DNA of 64,000 nucleotides from JBBTCX01 sp964494205 (GTDB taxonomy: Bacteria > Planctomycetota > Phycisphaerae > UBA1845): NCBI GenBank assembly GCA_964494205.1, contig CAZBRD010000016.1, forward strand, positions 48,137 to 112,136, read 5' to 3'. The translations under genes were made by a program, and so were the position numbers. This document shows, piece by piece, positions 1 through 8,208 of the stretch. Numbering within the stretch: position 1 is the first letter of the stretch; each line of letters starts with the position of its first letter. The notes beneath the pieces were generated by a model, which worked only from the letters and a program-made list of their open reading frames with translations, had not been told where the DNA came from and did not search any database.

Positions 1-1
1 C

Positions 2-781
2 GTCAGCCGCCTCACCTCAAGATGGTTCGAAAGAAAAGTCGTCCGCCCGCTGCGCAACCTCGCCGGCCTGCTCGAACACGGCACACCCATCGGCGACAAG
101 AACGGCAAGCACATCAACGGCGGCTGGGAGGAAACCGAACGCATCGCCACTCGTCTCGATGAACTCTTGCAGGAGCTCGAAGAAAGTCGCGACCGCACCG
201 CCCGCCTCGAGCGTGCCAAGCAATGGGAAATGCTCAAGAAAGAAGAAGGCTTCAACTCTCAGCTTCGCCGCGTGAAGACTCAGGCCACCACCGACCAGCT
301 CACGCAGCTACGAAACCGCGCCTTCCTCGACGAGAGTCTCACCACCATCGTCGAGCATCAGCGCGAAACGGGCGAGGACATGACCTTCGTCATGATCGAT
401 ATTGATAACTTCAAACACCACAACGACACGCGCGGTCACGCTGCCGGCGACGAAGTCCTGCGATTCGTCGGCCAGTTGCTCCGCGGCGCAATCCGCCCCG
501 TCGATCACGCGATCCGCTACGGCGGCGACGAGTTCACGCTGCTCCTACTCGGCGCGAACGAGCGACAGGCCACCTCCGTCGTCGAGCGTATCGTCAAAAT
601 GTTCGCCCAATACGCCTCGCGCTTTTCCTCAGCCAAGCCCATGACCATGAGCGCGGGCGTCGCCACCCTCGACCAGATCAAATCCGGCGACATAGAGAAA
701 CTCATCACCGCCGCCGACGAAGCCCTCTACACCGCCAAGAGCAGAGGCAAGAACACCGTGGCCGCCCACTCCGTCGCGTAA
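2..781 (+). CDS. GGDEF diguanylate cyclase, 5' end outside window
   Basis: Makes cyclic di-GMP from two GTP. The frame is already open at the window edge, so the N-terminus (normally a sensor and membrane segments) is missing. The first visible residues (RKVVRPLRNLAGLL) resemble a HAMP linker and lead into a charged, probably coiled-coil stretch at about residues 45-85. The catalytic domain follows. GGDEF is intact at bases 521-535, the metal-binding segment VMIDIDNFKHHND is present, and a canonical RxxD inhibitory site (RPVD) lies five residues before GGDEF, so product inhibition is expected from family knowledge. There is no EAL domain. The next gene begins 223 bases later across a repeat. 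Confidence 0.93.
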   Translation, partial: VSRLTSRWFERKVVRPLRNLAGLLEHGTPIGDKNGKHINGGWEETERIATRLDELLQELEESRDRTARLERAKQWEMLKKEEGFNSQLRRVKTQATTDQLTQLRNRAFLDESLTTIVEHQRETGEDMTFVMIDIDNFKHHNDTRGHAAGDEVLRFVGQLLRGAIRPVDHAIRYGGDEFTLLLLGANERQATSVVERIVKMFAQYASRFSSAKPMTMSAGVATLDQIKSGDIEKLITAADEALYTAKSRGKNTVAAHSVA

Positions 782-910
782 CCTCGCCTCGACACCTTCT
801 CTCTCGGATTGTGAATTTCAAATTGGCAGGTTACGCTCCATCACGCCTATGTAAGCCGAGTGAATAGTTGAAGCGGATGGAGAGGTTTGTTATTTGCGAT
901 CACGTTTCAA

Positions 911-952
911 TCCCTCTCCCTCTTAGGGAGAGGGGCAGGGGTGAGGGTCTCC
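911..952. repeat. Family A palindromic repeat, short form
   Basis: CCCTCTCCCTCTTAGGGAGAGG hairpin followed by a tail ending in GTGAGGGTCT. The hairpin arms pair as CTCTCCCT/AGGGAGAG. At least seven relatives occur elsewhere in the window, in both orientations. Confidence 0.85.
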
Positions 953-1004
953 GTATGTCGTCAAACTCACGCTTTCAATTGTCTCGCGCCTGCAAACAAA
1001 GCTA

Positions 1005-1739
1005 ATGAAAGACAGCGCCAATTCAACCCGTCGCAGCTTCACCGCCTTCTTTCCCTGCTACAACGAGGAAGCCAACGTCGAGCGCGTCACGCTCGCCGCC
1101 GTCAAAGCCTTCAGCCGTGTCTGCGACGACTACGAAGTCATTATCGTCAACGACGGCAGCAAGGACCGCACCGGCGAGATCGCCGATCGGCTTGCGAATG
1201 AAAATCCCCACGTCCGCGCCGTGCACAACAAACCAAACCGCGGCTACGGCGGCGCGCTGCAGCGCGGCTTTCGCGAAGCCACCAAGGACTTCATCTTCTA
1301 TACCGACGGCGACGGCCAATTCGACTTCGAGGAAATCGACAAGCTGCTCCCCGTGCTCGACCAATACGACATCGTCAGCGCCTATCGCATCAACCGCCAG
1401 GATTCCTGGGTTCGCAAGCTCAACGCCTTCTGCTGGGGCCTGCTGGTCGACGCACTCTTCCGCCTGCGCATCCGCGACGTCGACTGCGCGTTCAAGATTT
1501 ACCCGAAACGATTCATCGATGAGATCGAAATGAAATCAACCGGCGCGCTGATCGACACCGAAATGCTCGCCCGCGCTCGAAGGCTCGGCTACACCATCGG
1601 CCAAATCGGCGTCACGCATTATCCGCGCACCGCAGGCCAACAAACCGGCGCCAATATCCGCGTCATCCTCCGCGCCTTTCGCGAGTTATTCAAATTAAGA
1701 AAAGAAATCGTGCGCACGACGCCGAAGCGGAACCGCTAG
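1005..1739 (+). CDS. Family 2 glycosyltransferase (polyprenyl-phosphate mannose/glucose synthase type)
   Basis: Transfers a sugar from a nucleotide donor, probably to a polyprenyl phosphate, at the cytoplasmic face of the membrane. The GT-A fold signatures are in order: FPCYNEEANV near residue 16, VNDGSKDRT near 48, and the metal-binding acidic motif DGDGQFD at 101-107, then DVDCAFKIY further on. There is no C-terminal membrane pair, so it resembles soluble DPM1-like enzymes; 244 residues fits that type. No partner flippase or cell-wall genes are adjacent, so the sugar and acceptor cannot be named. The ATG follows a repeat and no strong Shine-Dalgarno is seen. Confidence 0.88.
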   Translation: MKDSANSTRRSFTAFFPCYNEEANVERVTLAAVKAFSRVCDDYEVIIVNDGSKDRTGEIADRLANENPHVRAVHNKPNRGYGGALQRGFREATKDFIFYTDGDGQFDFEEIDKLLPVLDQYDIVSAYRINRQDSWVRKLNAFCWGLLVDALFRLRIRDVDCAFKIYPKRFIDEIEMKSTGALIDTEMLARARRLGYTIGQIGVTHYPRTAGQQTGANIRVILRAFRELFKLRKEIVRTTPKRNR

Positions 1740-1756
1740 TCGTCCGGAGGACGATC

Positions 1757-1832
1757 GATAGTTGCCAGTGACTTCAGTCACTGGATGTGAGTCATCGCCC
1801 CAAAATCTCCCCGCCCGGCAGGGCGGACGAAC
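1757..1832. repeat. Family I repeat (GTTGCCAGTGACTTCAGTCACTGG)
   Basis: Hairpin CCAGTGACTTCAGTCACTGG followed by a second hairpin, CCGCCCGGCAGGGCGG. An inverted relative lies at about 42772-42866. It sits between two converging genes. Confidence 0.7.
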
Positions 1833-1845
1833 GCCGGCGCCATAG

Positions 1846-2676
1846 TTAAAACTCGCACCATTCAAACCCCTGCTCCTCATACGAAATGAGCACAACGTTG
1901 CCGTTGCTGTTCACTTCGATCTCCCACAACCGGTGGCAATCGCAACCGTCGAAGCAGTCCCAGAAGCCGTCATCAATCGAGTAGCGATACGTCGTGCCAA
2001 GTGCTGTCACCGTAATCTGATCATCCAATCCAATAAACCCGTTTGGCTCCGCATAGTTGACTGCCGCCAACGCCGTATACTCCTGCGCCAGCAACGGCAC
2101 ATTCAGACTTCCACAGAAAGTCAACACAAACGTCGTGCCGAACAACACATCCTCTTCAGTCACCTGATAGAACCGGTTCAACTCCTTGTATTGCAGCAGC
2201 GATTGCCCGTTGATCAACGCTACGATCATCTCGTTCGGAACGTAGTCCTCATCGTCCACCACCGAAACCAGCGCCGGATACTCTTCGCGAATCAACGCAA
2301 GGTCTTCAACGATGCGCTCGTATTCCTCATCCGGCGCTCGCAATTCGCCCGAGACAGCCATCGCCAGTTGTTCCGCTTCCGCGTTGGCGCGAGCCAACCC
2401 GTAATCGAAATAATCCAAACCAAAGTACTCAAGCTCTTTGCGATAATCGCGCAAATCCACGTCGCCATCATCGTCGACGTCGGCAATCTGCCCATCCGTC
2501 GGGTTGCAGACAGCCGATTGCTGCGGACCGCCCAGGCAACTCGCGATCAATGAGTAATCGCCCAGGTCAACCGCGGCATCGCCGTTCAGGTCGCCAAGCC
2601 CGACGCAGGTCTGCTGTGCGAAAAGTGCCGCGGAGTTCACGCCGAACAGAATAATTGCAGCCAGAAATGCTTTCAT
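1846..2676 (-). CDS. Secreted protein with N-terminal dockerin-like repeats
   Basis: Exported protein of unknown function, 276 residues. The start is the ATG preceded by GAGGAGG, eight bases away; a longer in-frame extension is rejected because it lacks both this site and the signal peptide. Residues 1-21 form a signal peptide (MKAFLAAIILFGVNSAALFAQ). The next part holds two dockerin-like calcium loops (GDLNGDAAVDLGDY and ADVDDDGDVDLRDY), here at the N-terminus rather than the usual C-terminus. The remainder is acidic with several Cys (CFDGCDC) and matches no family I recognise. It is divergent from the next gene, 163 bases apart, which also carries dockerin-like loops. Confidence 0.8.
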   Translation of the reverse strand: MKAFLAAIILFGVNSAALFAQQTCVGLGDLNGDAAVDLGDYSLIASCLGGPQQSAVCNPTDGQIADVDDDGDVDLRDYRKELEYFGLDYFDYGLARANAEAEQLAMAVSGELRAPDEEYERIVEDLALIREEYPALVSVVDDEDYVPNEMIVALINGQSLLQYKELNRFYQVTEEDVLFGTTFVLTFCGSLNVPLLAQEYTALAAVNYAEPNGFIGLDDQITVTALGTTYRYSIDDGFWDCFDGCDCHRLWEIEVNSNGNVVLISYEEQGFEWCEF

Positions 2677-2839
2677 GTTTCCAACCTCCTCTAGACCATC
2701 GTGGCCGATCACCGATGCGATCACCAGTGCCATCATTGTAATGGGTCCGTATCCGTCACGTCATCGACGATCTGCGATTTATACGCTAAATTACAGGTTT
2801 ACCGCGTCGCGCGGTTTGGCAGGGGGGAGGGAATGCGAA

Positions 2840-4438
2840 GTGCGTGTCGCTCAGTTTGTAGCCGCTCTCATCGCCGCCACAATTTTTGTTTCAATTCGTC
2901 CAGTACGAGCCGACGTCAATCTCGAGTGGCGACCTGCCTATCGCGCCGCCTCGCACAATCAGCTTGTCGACATCAGCCTTTACGCAGTCTCTGACAATGG
3001 AACAAATCAGCCGTTCGGTTTCGTCGACGCCGTGCTTCATTGGGACCCGACCAAGCTTCAGCTGAACGCCAAGATAAACAACAACGCATACAACTGGACC
3101 GTCTCCGATTTTCCAAATGACTCCGCACTCGATGGCCTTAACGAACCATTTACCGGTCCGTCACCGTTTCTCCCCGCCAACGATGGCGACGCGTTCTATC
3201 AGGCGAGCCGCGCGTTCGAGCCCAATCCACCGCCGATCGCCACGCCGCAGGGCCTGCTGATCGTCACGTTTCGTTTTCGCGCCATCATGAACTGCGGCCC
3301 ATCATCGCTGGTCCTGGCCGCAACCGGCGGCCCCAACACCGAGTCTCGCGTTCTCGACAGCGAGGTTCCAGGGTTTGTGATCACTGGAACGCTCGGCCCG
3401 CCTTCGGTCGTCGAAGTGTCATGCAGTGACACTCTTTTTTGCAACGGACTGGAAACCTGCAGCAACAACGCGTGCGTCTCGGGAACGCCTCCCTGCTTCG
3501 GACAAACACCCTATTGCTCCGAGCCCACCGACACCTGCGCCGAATGTCTCAATGACTTTCAATGCGACGACGGCGTGTTCTGCAACGGCGTCGAGCATTG
3601 TATCAGTGGAATATGCAATGCAGGCAGTGACCCCTGCCCCGGCAAATTCTGCAACGAAACAACCAACGTTTGCTTCGAGTGTTTCTCAGTTGCCGAGTGC
3701 GACGACGGCGTAGACTGCACGCTCGACATTTGCAACAACGGCCAATGCATCAATTTCACCGACCATTCGATTTGCGATGACGGCATCTTCTGTAACGGCC
3801 CCGAGTATTGCCATCCCGTCAACGATTGCACCTCAACCGGCAACCCTTGCCACGATCCCGATTCGTGCAACGAAACCAAGCTCACGTGCGGCTATTGCCC
3901 TGGCCCGACTGTAACCGCGGTAGGCCCCCGATACTTCACCGTTACCGCACAACCCGGGGTCAATCCCATCCTGATGCTCGTCACCGGCGACGCCACCGAC
4001 GAAACGATTTCCTGCCTTTCGCAGTACATTCAGCCAAGCGGCTTGCTCGGCGACATTCCCGTCATGCAAACGCCCGATCAATGGGCCACCACGATTGTCG
4101 CCGATCTGGAAATTCGCCCTCGAAAAAAGTACCGCGTCTGCACCACCTGCGAAGATGGCCGGTACTCCGATATCACCGAAATCACCACCTGGCGATATGG
4201 CGACGGAAACAATACGGGAACTGTGACGCTCGATGACGTCCTCTGCATGTTGAATGGATTCTCAGGAACCTTCGGCGACCCACCGGTGAATTGCACGCTC
4301 TACGGCGTCGATCTACAAGGTCCAAGCTGCGTCCCCAACAAGGTCATCAGCATTGACGACATATTGGGAGTCCTCAACGCCTTCAGCGGCCAGACCACAC
4401 TTCCGCCCAACTGTCCAGATACATGCACCGTACCTTGA
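2840..4438 (+). CDS. Secreted cohesin-like/cysteine-rich protein with C-terminal dockerin
   Basis: Exported 532-residue protein, probably surface-bound or released. The start is a GTG preceded by a very strong GGGGGGAGG; the earlier in-frame ATG falls inside the neighbour's start and encodes no signal peptide. Residues 1-22 are a signal peptide (cleavage near RPVRA-D). Residues about 23-170 resemble a cohesin-type beta sandwich (VDISLYAV, VLHWDPTKLQL). Then come several Cys-rich repeats of the form CDDGVFCNGVEHC, each about 35-45 residues. The C-terminus carries dockerin-like pairs (GDGNNTGTVTLDDVLCMLNG and VISIDDILGVLNAF). The ligand of the cohesin-like part is unknown. The pair with the divergent dockerin protein is suggestive only. 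Confidence 0.82.
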   Translation: MRVAQFVAALIAATIFVSIRPVRADVNLEWRPAYRAASHNQLVDISLYAVSDNGTNQPFGFVDAVLHWDPTKLQLNAKINNNAYNWTVSDFPNDSALDGLNEPFTGPSPFLPANDGDAFYQASRAFEPNPPPIATPQGLLIVTFRFRAIMNCGPSSLVLAATGGPNTESRVLDSEVPGFVITGTLGPPSVVEVSCSDTLFCNGLETCSNNACVSGTPPCFGQTPYCSEPTDTCAECLNDFQCDDGVFCNGVEHCISGICNAGSDPCPGKFCNETTNVCFECFSVAECDDGVDCTLDICNNGQCINFTDHSICDDGIFCNGPEYCHPVNDCTSTGNPCHDPDSCNETKLTCGYCPGPTVTAVGPRYFTVTAQPGVNPILMLVTGDATDETISCLSQYIQPSGLLGDIPVMQTPDQWATTIVADLEIRPRKKYRVCTTCEDGRYSDITEITTWRYGDGNNTGTVTLDDVLCMLNGFSGTFGDPPVNCTLYGVDLQGPSCVPNKVISIDDILGVLNAFSGQTTLPPNCPDTCTVP

Positions 4439-4497
4439 AACCGGCGGATCAGGTTAATCGACTATGTGCTCTTTGAAGTAGCAATAGCGTTATCATG

Positions 4498-4597
4498 TAC
4501 TGTCACGTAGTGACATCGCGAGAATAGCCCAGCATTTCAATGCTGGGTACTGGGTCGATACGCGAGCAGAAGTGCCGTAGGCACGACTGAAGGTCCT
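4498..4597. repeat. Family C multi-hairpin repeat
   Basis: Three short hairpins in fixed order: TGTCACGTAGTGACA, CCCAGCATTTCAATGCTGGG and GTGCCGTAGGCAC. The same order recurs at 14413-14506, 14752-14848 and, inverted, at 50934-51034. It fills most of the gap between two converging genes and no coding potential is seen. Confidence 0.85.
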
Positions 4598-4731
4598 TGC
4601 TCAATGCACCAGTTTCAGATGGGATGCGTGTCAGCTGAATAATAACCAGGTTCGTTCGCACCCAGCTCAATGGCCTGCTGCCCAATCCCAATTGCCTCTT
4701 CACAAAATCGCCCAGATGAATAAGCGTTCGC

Positions 4732-5223
4732 TCATTCCTTCACAACCTCATGAAAGAACACTTCATCCGTGGTCGTGTTCAAAATCGCCACCGTCTTCGG
4801 ATTCGCTCGCTGCAGCGCGCCCGGATTGATCACCCGCCGCCGACCAATCTTTTCATTTCGCCACACATGCGTGTGACCGTGCAGCAGATAATCCACGTCC
4901 ATCGTCCGCACAGCGTGGTCAAACCCGGGCTCATGTCCGTGATACACGGCGAACGATTTGCCATCGATCTCAAAACGCAACGGGACTTCTTCCGGAATGG
5001 CAATTCCCACGGTTTGAAGATACGCAATCAACGGACCATCAGGATCGTCCGTGTTTCCCCACACGAACCGCACATCGCGCCCTACGAATTCATCGAAAAC
5101 CGCACGATCGCCCACATCTCCGCAATGCACAAAGATTTCGACGTTCTCTGCGTCGAACAATTCCAGCGCACGCCGCACAGCCTTGCGCTTCCCATGACTA
5201 TCCGAGAGAATCCCAACCAACAT
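4732..5223 (-). CDS. YfcE/MJ0936-type metallophosphoesterase
   Basis: Small calcineurin-fold phosphodiesterase, 163 residues and complete. The metal-ligand motifs are in order: DSHG at 8-11, GDVGD at about 35, GNTDD at about 56, HGH at about 95 and GHTH at about 116. Family members cleave model phosphodiesters with Mn2+ or Ni2+; the physiological substrate is usually unknown. It is cytoplasmic, with no signal peptide. It lies 33 bases downstream of the prepilin-like gene on the same strand and could share its transcript, though no functional link is evident. Confidence 0.9.
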   Translation of the reverse strand: MLVGILSDSHGKRKAVRRALELFDAENVEIFVHCGDVGDRAVFDEFVGRDVRFVWGNTDDPDGPLIAYLQTVGIAIPEEVPLRFEIDGKSFAVYHGHEPGFDHAVRTMDVDYLLHGHTHVWRNEKIGRRRVINPGALQRANPKTVAILNTTTDEVFFHEVVKE

Positions 5224-5256
5224 GACGCGAGTCTACCACGCCCCGACCCACTCCGG

Positions 5257-6093
5257 TCAATCATTCTCCGGCAAATATCCCCAATAAAGTTTCGGGTGAT
5301 CCCAGATGCGCACAGGATTGCGGAATTTCGCGTCCTTAACGAAATCTTTGTCTTTGAAGTCCGCGACGCTGCCATCGAGATACAGCACATTGGCAGCCTT
5401 GCGATGCAGCGTCCCATGACCGGTGAATGTATCCCCCACGCTCGCAGGATCACCGTTGGGCGTATTCGGCAAAGTGTCCAGCATGAACACGGTGTGCGGT
5501 TTGCGATCAAAGTCCGACGCGCGCACGTGTCGCCCGACCGCATCCGGAAACCCCGGCGTAATCCCCGAACCGTCACTGCCGCCCGTTCCGTCGAGTACGC
5601 GATTCATCGCATAGTGGAACTGATTCTTCCCCGACTCACTCGTGTTCAAATGACTGATGTTCTTCGAAGGACAAATCCACACGTGCGCCTCGGGCAATTC
5701 GCGAATGTCTATCCCCGCGCCTTCAATGTCTTTGTATTTGCGCATCTCCAGATACGGCGGAAGCAGATTGTACCAGGCCTTCTTATCGTTGATCGCTTCG
5801 ACGGTAGGGATCGCCGATCCTTCCGTGGGAAGAAAATCCTTGTTGTCGCAGCGGTATTGGTACATCGCGATTCCCCATTGACGCAGGTTCGTCTTACAGA
5901 GAACCAACCGCGCCTGGTCCTTCGCCCGCCCAATCGAGGGCAGCAATATCGCAATGAGCAACGCGACGATCGCAACAACCACCAGCAGTTCAATCAGCGT
6001 AAATCCGCTGCGCACATATTGATTCGCTCTTGATCCGCGAAAGTAACGATGGCGACCGTTCCCTAAAACGGAATTCCCATTCACCATAAACAT
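5257..6093 (-). CDS. Prepilin-type (type II pseudopilin-like) protein, planctomycete H-X9-DG style
   Basis: Secreted or pilin-like protein of 278 residues. The start is the ATG nine bases after GGAG; the longer in-frame extension has no such site. A short basic leader precedes the prepilin peptidase site and hydrophobic helix (SGFTLIELLVVVAIVALLIA, residues about 29-48), with Gly before Phe and Glu at +5 as required for processing and methylation. The C-terminal part ends with a tight H...LYLDGSVADF pattern, as in the large planctomycete pseudopilin-like family. No pilus assembly ATPase or prepilin peptidase is in the window, so it probably relies on machinery elsewhere. Confidence 0.9.
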   Translation of the reverse strand: MFMVNGNSVLGNGRHRYFRGSRANQYVRSGFTLIELLVVVAIVALLIAILLPSIGRAKDQARLVLCKTNLRQWGIAMYQYRCDNKDFLPTEGSAIPTVEAINDKKAWYNLLPPYLEMRKYKDIEGAGIDIRELPEAHVWICPSKNISHLNTSESGKNQFHYAMNRVLDGTGGSDGSGITPGFPDAVGRHVRASDFDRKPHTVFMLDTLPNTPNGDPASVGDTFTGHGTLHRKAANVLYLDGSVADFKDKDFVKDAKFRNPVRIWDHPKLYWGYLPEND

Positions 6094-6213
6094 GCACGCA
6101 CACTCCTTAAAGCAATGCGCACATCGTGCCATTCCATTAGCCGCGAAAGTGCAAGTGATTTTCAGAAAGGATGCGACCGCGCCCGTCGCGAAGGAGAAAT
6201 TATACAAACGCGC

Positions 6214-6801
6214 TTATCGCTTGCCAGAAGTATTTAGGCGTACGGATCGACAACTCAAATCAAATACGTCATACAATGCTTGATCAATTGCCCCGTTTTT
6301 CACAGACATGCAAACAATGCAAGTCGCGCGCGAGTTAATTGCGGCAATTCGTGCGACTACACCATCAGCCAATCCCGCCAATTCCACGCCAGTGTCTTTG
6401 CCAATTTCACCTTTGCGATCAGTGATCGCAATGTCGCGTGTTCCGCCGCCCAACTCCTCAGGCAATCCGAGGATCGCGTCACGGGCCAGTTCATGCAATT
6501 CAGCCGGCTCGACGCTCGGTAGATACCAGACCGTGATAGCGGCATAATCGCCTTGATTCGCATAACCCACCAAGGTGGCGCGACGTCGCTCCAAGTCGAT
6601 GCCAATACGGTTGAACCCCTTGGGGGGATTGAACTCAATGGGGAGGGGGTGAAGCGAAACCGCAGCCCCAAGCGGGTTCTTCCGCCGCTCTTCCGTCAAC
6701 CGATACGCCAACCCCGTCGTTACCACTAGCAACCCGATCGCCATCAGTAACGCACGCCTTGGCTTGGCCTCCTTCAGAGTGGAATGCACCGTAATGAGCA
6801 T
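6214..6801 (-). CDS. Hypothetical protein with one N-terminal membrane segment
   Basis: I do not recognise this family. It has 195 residues: a basic N-terminus, one hydrophobic segment at about residues 16-32 (ALLMAIGLLVVTTGLAY), and the rest outside or periplasmic by the positive-inside rule. The soluble part has alternating strands and a central GLPEELGGGTRDIAITDRKG stretch; two Cys sit close together (CIVCMSV). It lies 120 bases upstream of the prepilin-like gene on the same strand and faces away from hpf. The start ATG has no clear ribosome site. Confidence 0.6.
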   Translation of the reverse strand: MLITVHSTLKEAKPRRALLMAIGLLVVTTGLAYRLTEERRKNPLGAAVSLHPLPIEFNPPKGFNRIGIDLERRRATLVGYANQGDYAAITVWYLPSVEPAELHELARDAILGLPEELGGGTRDIAITDRKGEIGKDTGVELAGLADGVVARIAAINSRATCIVCMSVKNGAIDQALYDVFDLSCRSVRLNTSGKR

Positions 6802-6885
6802 GGCGCGATGCTAGGCTGCGAGGAGGCAGCAAACAAGCGTAGGATCACGCAGCAGTAACGGCCACATTAGTCCCTTTGGATAGCG

Positions 6886-6914
6886 TTGACGGCGGCACGC
6901 GCCTTGCATAGATT
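6886..6914 (+). promoter_or_regulatory. Sigma-70-like promoter for hpf/PTS cluster
   Basis: TTGACG, a spacer of exactly 17 bases, then TAGATT. RNA would start near 6921. It is well placed to drive hpf and possibly the three PTS genes behind it. Not experimentally supported. Confidence 0.6.
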
Positions 6915-6921
6915 CTTAAAG

Positions 6922-6972
6922 TTCGGCAGCGAGCTAAACCGCGCGGATAGGATCTCTAGAGAACCTGCCGAA
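6922..6972 (+). promoter_or_regulatory. Hairpin at the 5' end of the hpf leader
   Basis: TTCGGCAG pairs perfectly with CTGCCGAA across 35 bases. The loop contains a second palindrome, TCTCTAGAGA. It begins at the predicted transcription start, so it may stabilise the RNA 5' end or act as a regulatory leader. It matches no riboswitch class I recognise. Confidence 0.45.
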
Positions 6973-7146
6973 AGTCGCGGGGTTCGACCCTAAGTGCGGG
7001 CCGCCGTAGGGGCGGATCGCTTGTAAGCTTCGATGATTAAATTACTTATCTCCGTATCCGTGCCGCACGACCTGAATGTCGCACGCGTCGGGGTGCGTCT
7101 TCGCTCACTGAAAGTCAAAGACGCCTCGCTTTGGGAGGATTGAGCC

Positions 7147-7470
7147 GTGCAAGCAATTATCACAGGCCGCCATGTCGAAATGACGGACGAAGTTCGTGCT
7201 CAAGTCAACGAAAAAGTCCAGAAGTTAACCCGCTTCTACGACCGTATCCACGAAATCGAAGCCATCTTCGACCACGAGTCCGACCAGTTCACCTGCGAAC
7301 TGATCGTGCGTGTGGATCATAAGAACACGTTCGTAGCCAAGGAGCTGGGTCCCGATGCCTTCTCGCTGGTTGATCTATGCGTGGACAAAGTCGAGCGCCA
7401 GATCAAAAAGCACAAGGAAAAGAGCAGAAGTAAAAAGGGCGGCGTCTCCGCGGATGGAACAACGCACTAA
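7147..7470 (+). CDS. hpf: Ribosome hibernation promoting factor (short HPF/YfiA type)
   Basis: Binds the 30S subunit in the tRNA/mRNA channel and silences or dimerises ribosomes in stationary phase. It has 107 residues: one HPF domain (QAIITGRHVEMTDEVR ... VDHKNTFVAKELG) and a Lys-rich tail, lacking the C-terminal dimerisation domain of long HPFs. The GTG start is set by GGGAGGA seven bases upstream. It heads a cluster with ptsN-like IIA, HPr and enzyme I. In proteobacteria hpf and ptsN also lie together downstream of rpoN; rpoN itself is not here. Confidence 0.93.
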   Translation: MQAIITGRHVEMTDEVRAQVNEKVQKLTRFYDRIHEIEAIFDHESDQFTCELIVRVDHKNTFVAKELGPDAFSLVDLCVDKVERQIKKHKEKSRSKKGGVSADGTTH

Positions 7471-7486
7471 GAGCGTGTAACAATAC

Positions 7487-7553
7487 TCCCTCTCCCTCTT
7501 AGACGGAGAGCGACCGATTAGGGAGCACGACGGGGTTGGGGTGAGGGTCTCTT
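7487..7553. repeat. Family A palindromic repeat, long form
   Basis: CTCCCTCTCCCTCTTAGACG start with an insert (GGAGAGCGACCGATTAGGGA) and the tail GGGTTGGGGTGAGGGTCT. The long form with GAGCACGACGG is shared with 11273-11342 and, inverted, 43103-43170. It separates hpf from the IIA gene. Confidence 0.85.
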
Positions 7554-7665
7554 TGGCAACGATACCCAGAGGCTCTAAGTCGACGCGCCCCAGTTCTTAA
7601 TGGTCGAAAGCGTGCGAAGTGCCCATCTCGTGGGTCAACAGGCAATCACCGGGTGAGTGCGGACT

Positions 7666-8151
7666 ATGGCATCAGGGTTTAGACTTTCCGACGTAATCCA
7701 AAAAACAGCGGTCATCCCCGAATTGGCTTCCACCGAACGCAACGGCGTCATTCGCGAGATGATTCAGGCGATGGCCAACTCCGGCGCTATCACGCAGGAG
7801 CATGTCGAAACGCTCAGTCGCTCTGCCATCGCCAGAGAGAATCAGGGTAGCACAGGTTTCGGCAAGGGCGTAGCCGTCCCGCACGTGAAGCACGAGAGCT
7901 TGCCGAAGCTGTTTGCAACGGTGGCCCGATCCAGTGCGGGCGTCGACTTCGCCGCTCTAGATCGCGCCCCCGTGTATACAGTGTTCATGTTGCTCAGCCC
8001 AACCAACGCTCCCGAGCAGCACTTAGCCGCCATGGAGCGAATCTTTCGCTATTTGCAGCGCGACAATTTTCGAAAGTTCCTTCGTCAGGCGGACTCCGCC
8101 GAAGCCATACTTGATCTCATCAAGGAGGCCGACGACCAGCAAGATGGGTGA
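7666..8151 (+). CDS. ptsN: PTS IIA protein, nitrogen/fructose type (PtsN-like)
   Basis: Phosphoryl acceptor at the end of a regulatory phosphotransferase chain; partners are the HPr and enzyme I just downstream. It has 161 residues from the chosen ATG (an upstream GTG three codons earlier is possible). The active-site His lies in VAVPHVKH at residue 73, the same number as in E. coli PtsN. No IIB or IIC domain is attached and no permease is nearby. By family knowledge it regulates transport, potassium or nitrogen metabolism according to its phosphorylation state; targets here are unknown. Confidence 0.9.
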   Translation: MASGFRLSDVIQKTAVIPELASTERNGVIREMIQAMANSGAITQEHVETLSRSAIARENQGSTGFGKGVAVPHVKHESLPKLFATVARSSAGVDFAALDRAPVYTVFMLLSPTNAPEQHLAAMERIFRYLQRDNFRKFLRQADSAEAILDLIKEADDQQDG

Positions 8152-8208
8152 TCGCCTCTCGACGAACCATGCGAACCGGCCAATGCTCAAACTTGAATCA
8201 GAAAAGGC

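Larger units (their letters stand above)
6802..7146 (+). other. Intergenic region and leader upstream of hpf
   Basis: No gene is seen. It holds a sigma-70-like promoter (6886-6914), a stable hairpin at the predicted RNA start (6922-6972) and about 170 further bases of leader before the GTG of hpf, ending in the ribosome site GGGAGGA. It also contains a stretch resembling a T-arm (GGGGTTCGACCC), but no tRNA can be folded around it. Confidence 0.6.

Noticed and set aside
4750..6033. 427-codon open frame on the plus strand
   Set aside because: Antisense of the phosphodiesterase and prepilin genes, both of which carry clear motifs.
6976..6992. T-arm-like GGGGTTCGACCC suggesting a tRNA
   Set aside because: The 3' side does not pair in the right register and no acceptor, D or anticodon arm can be formed.
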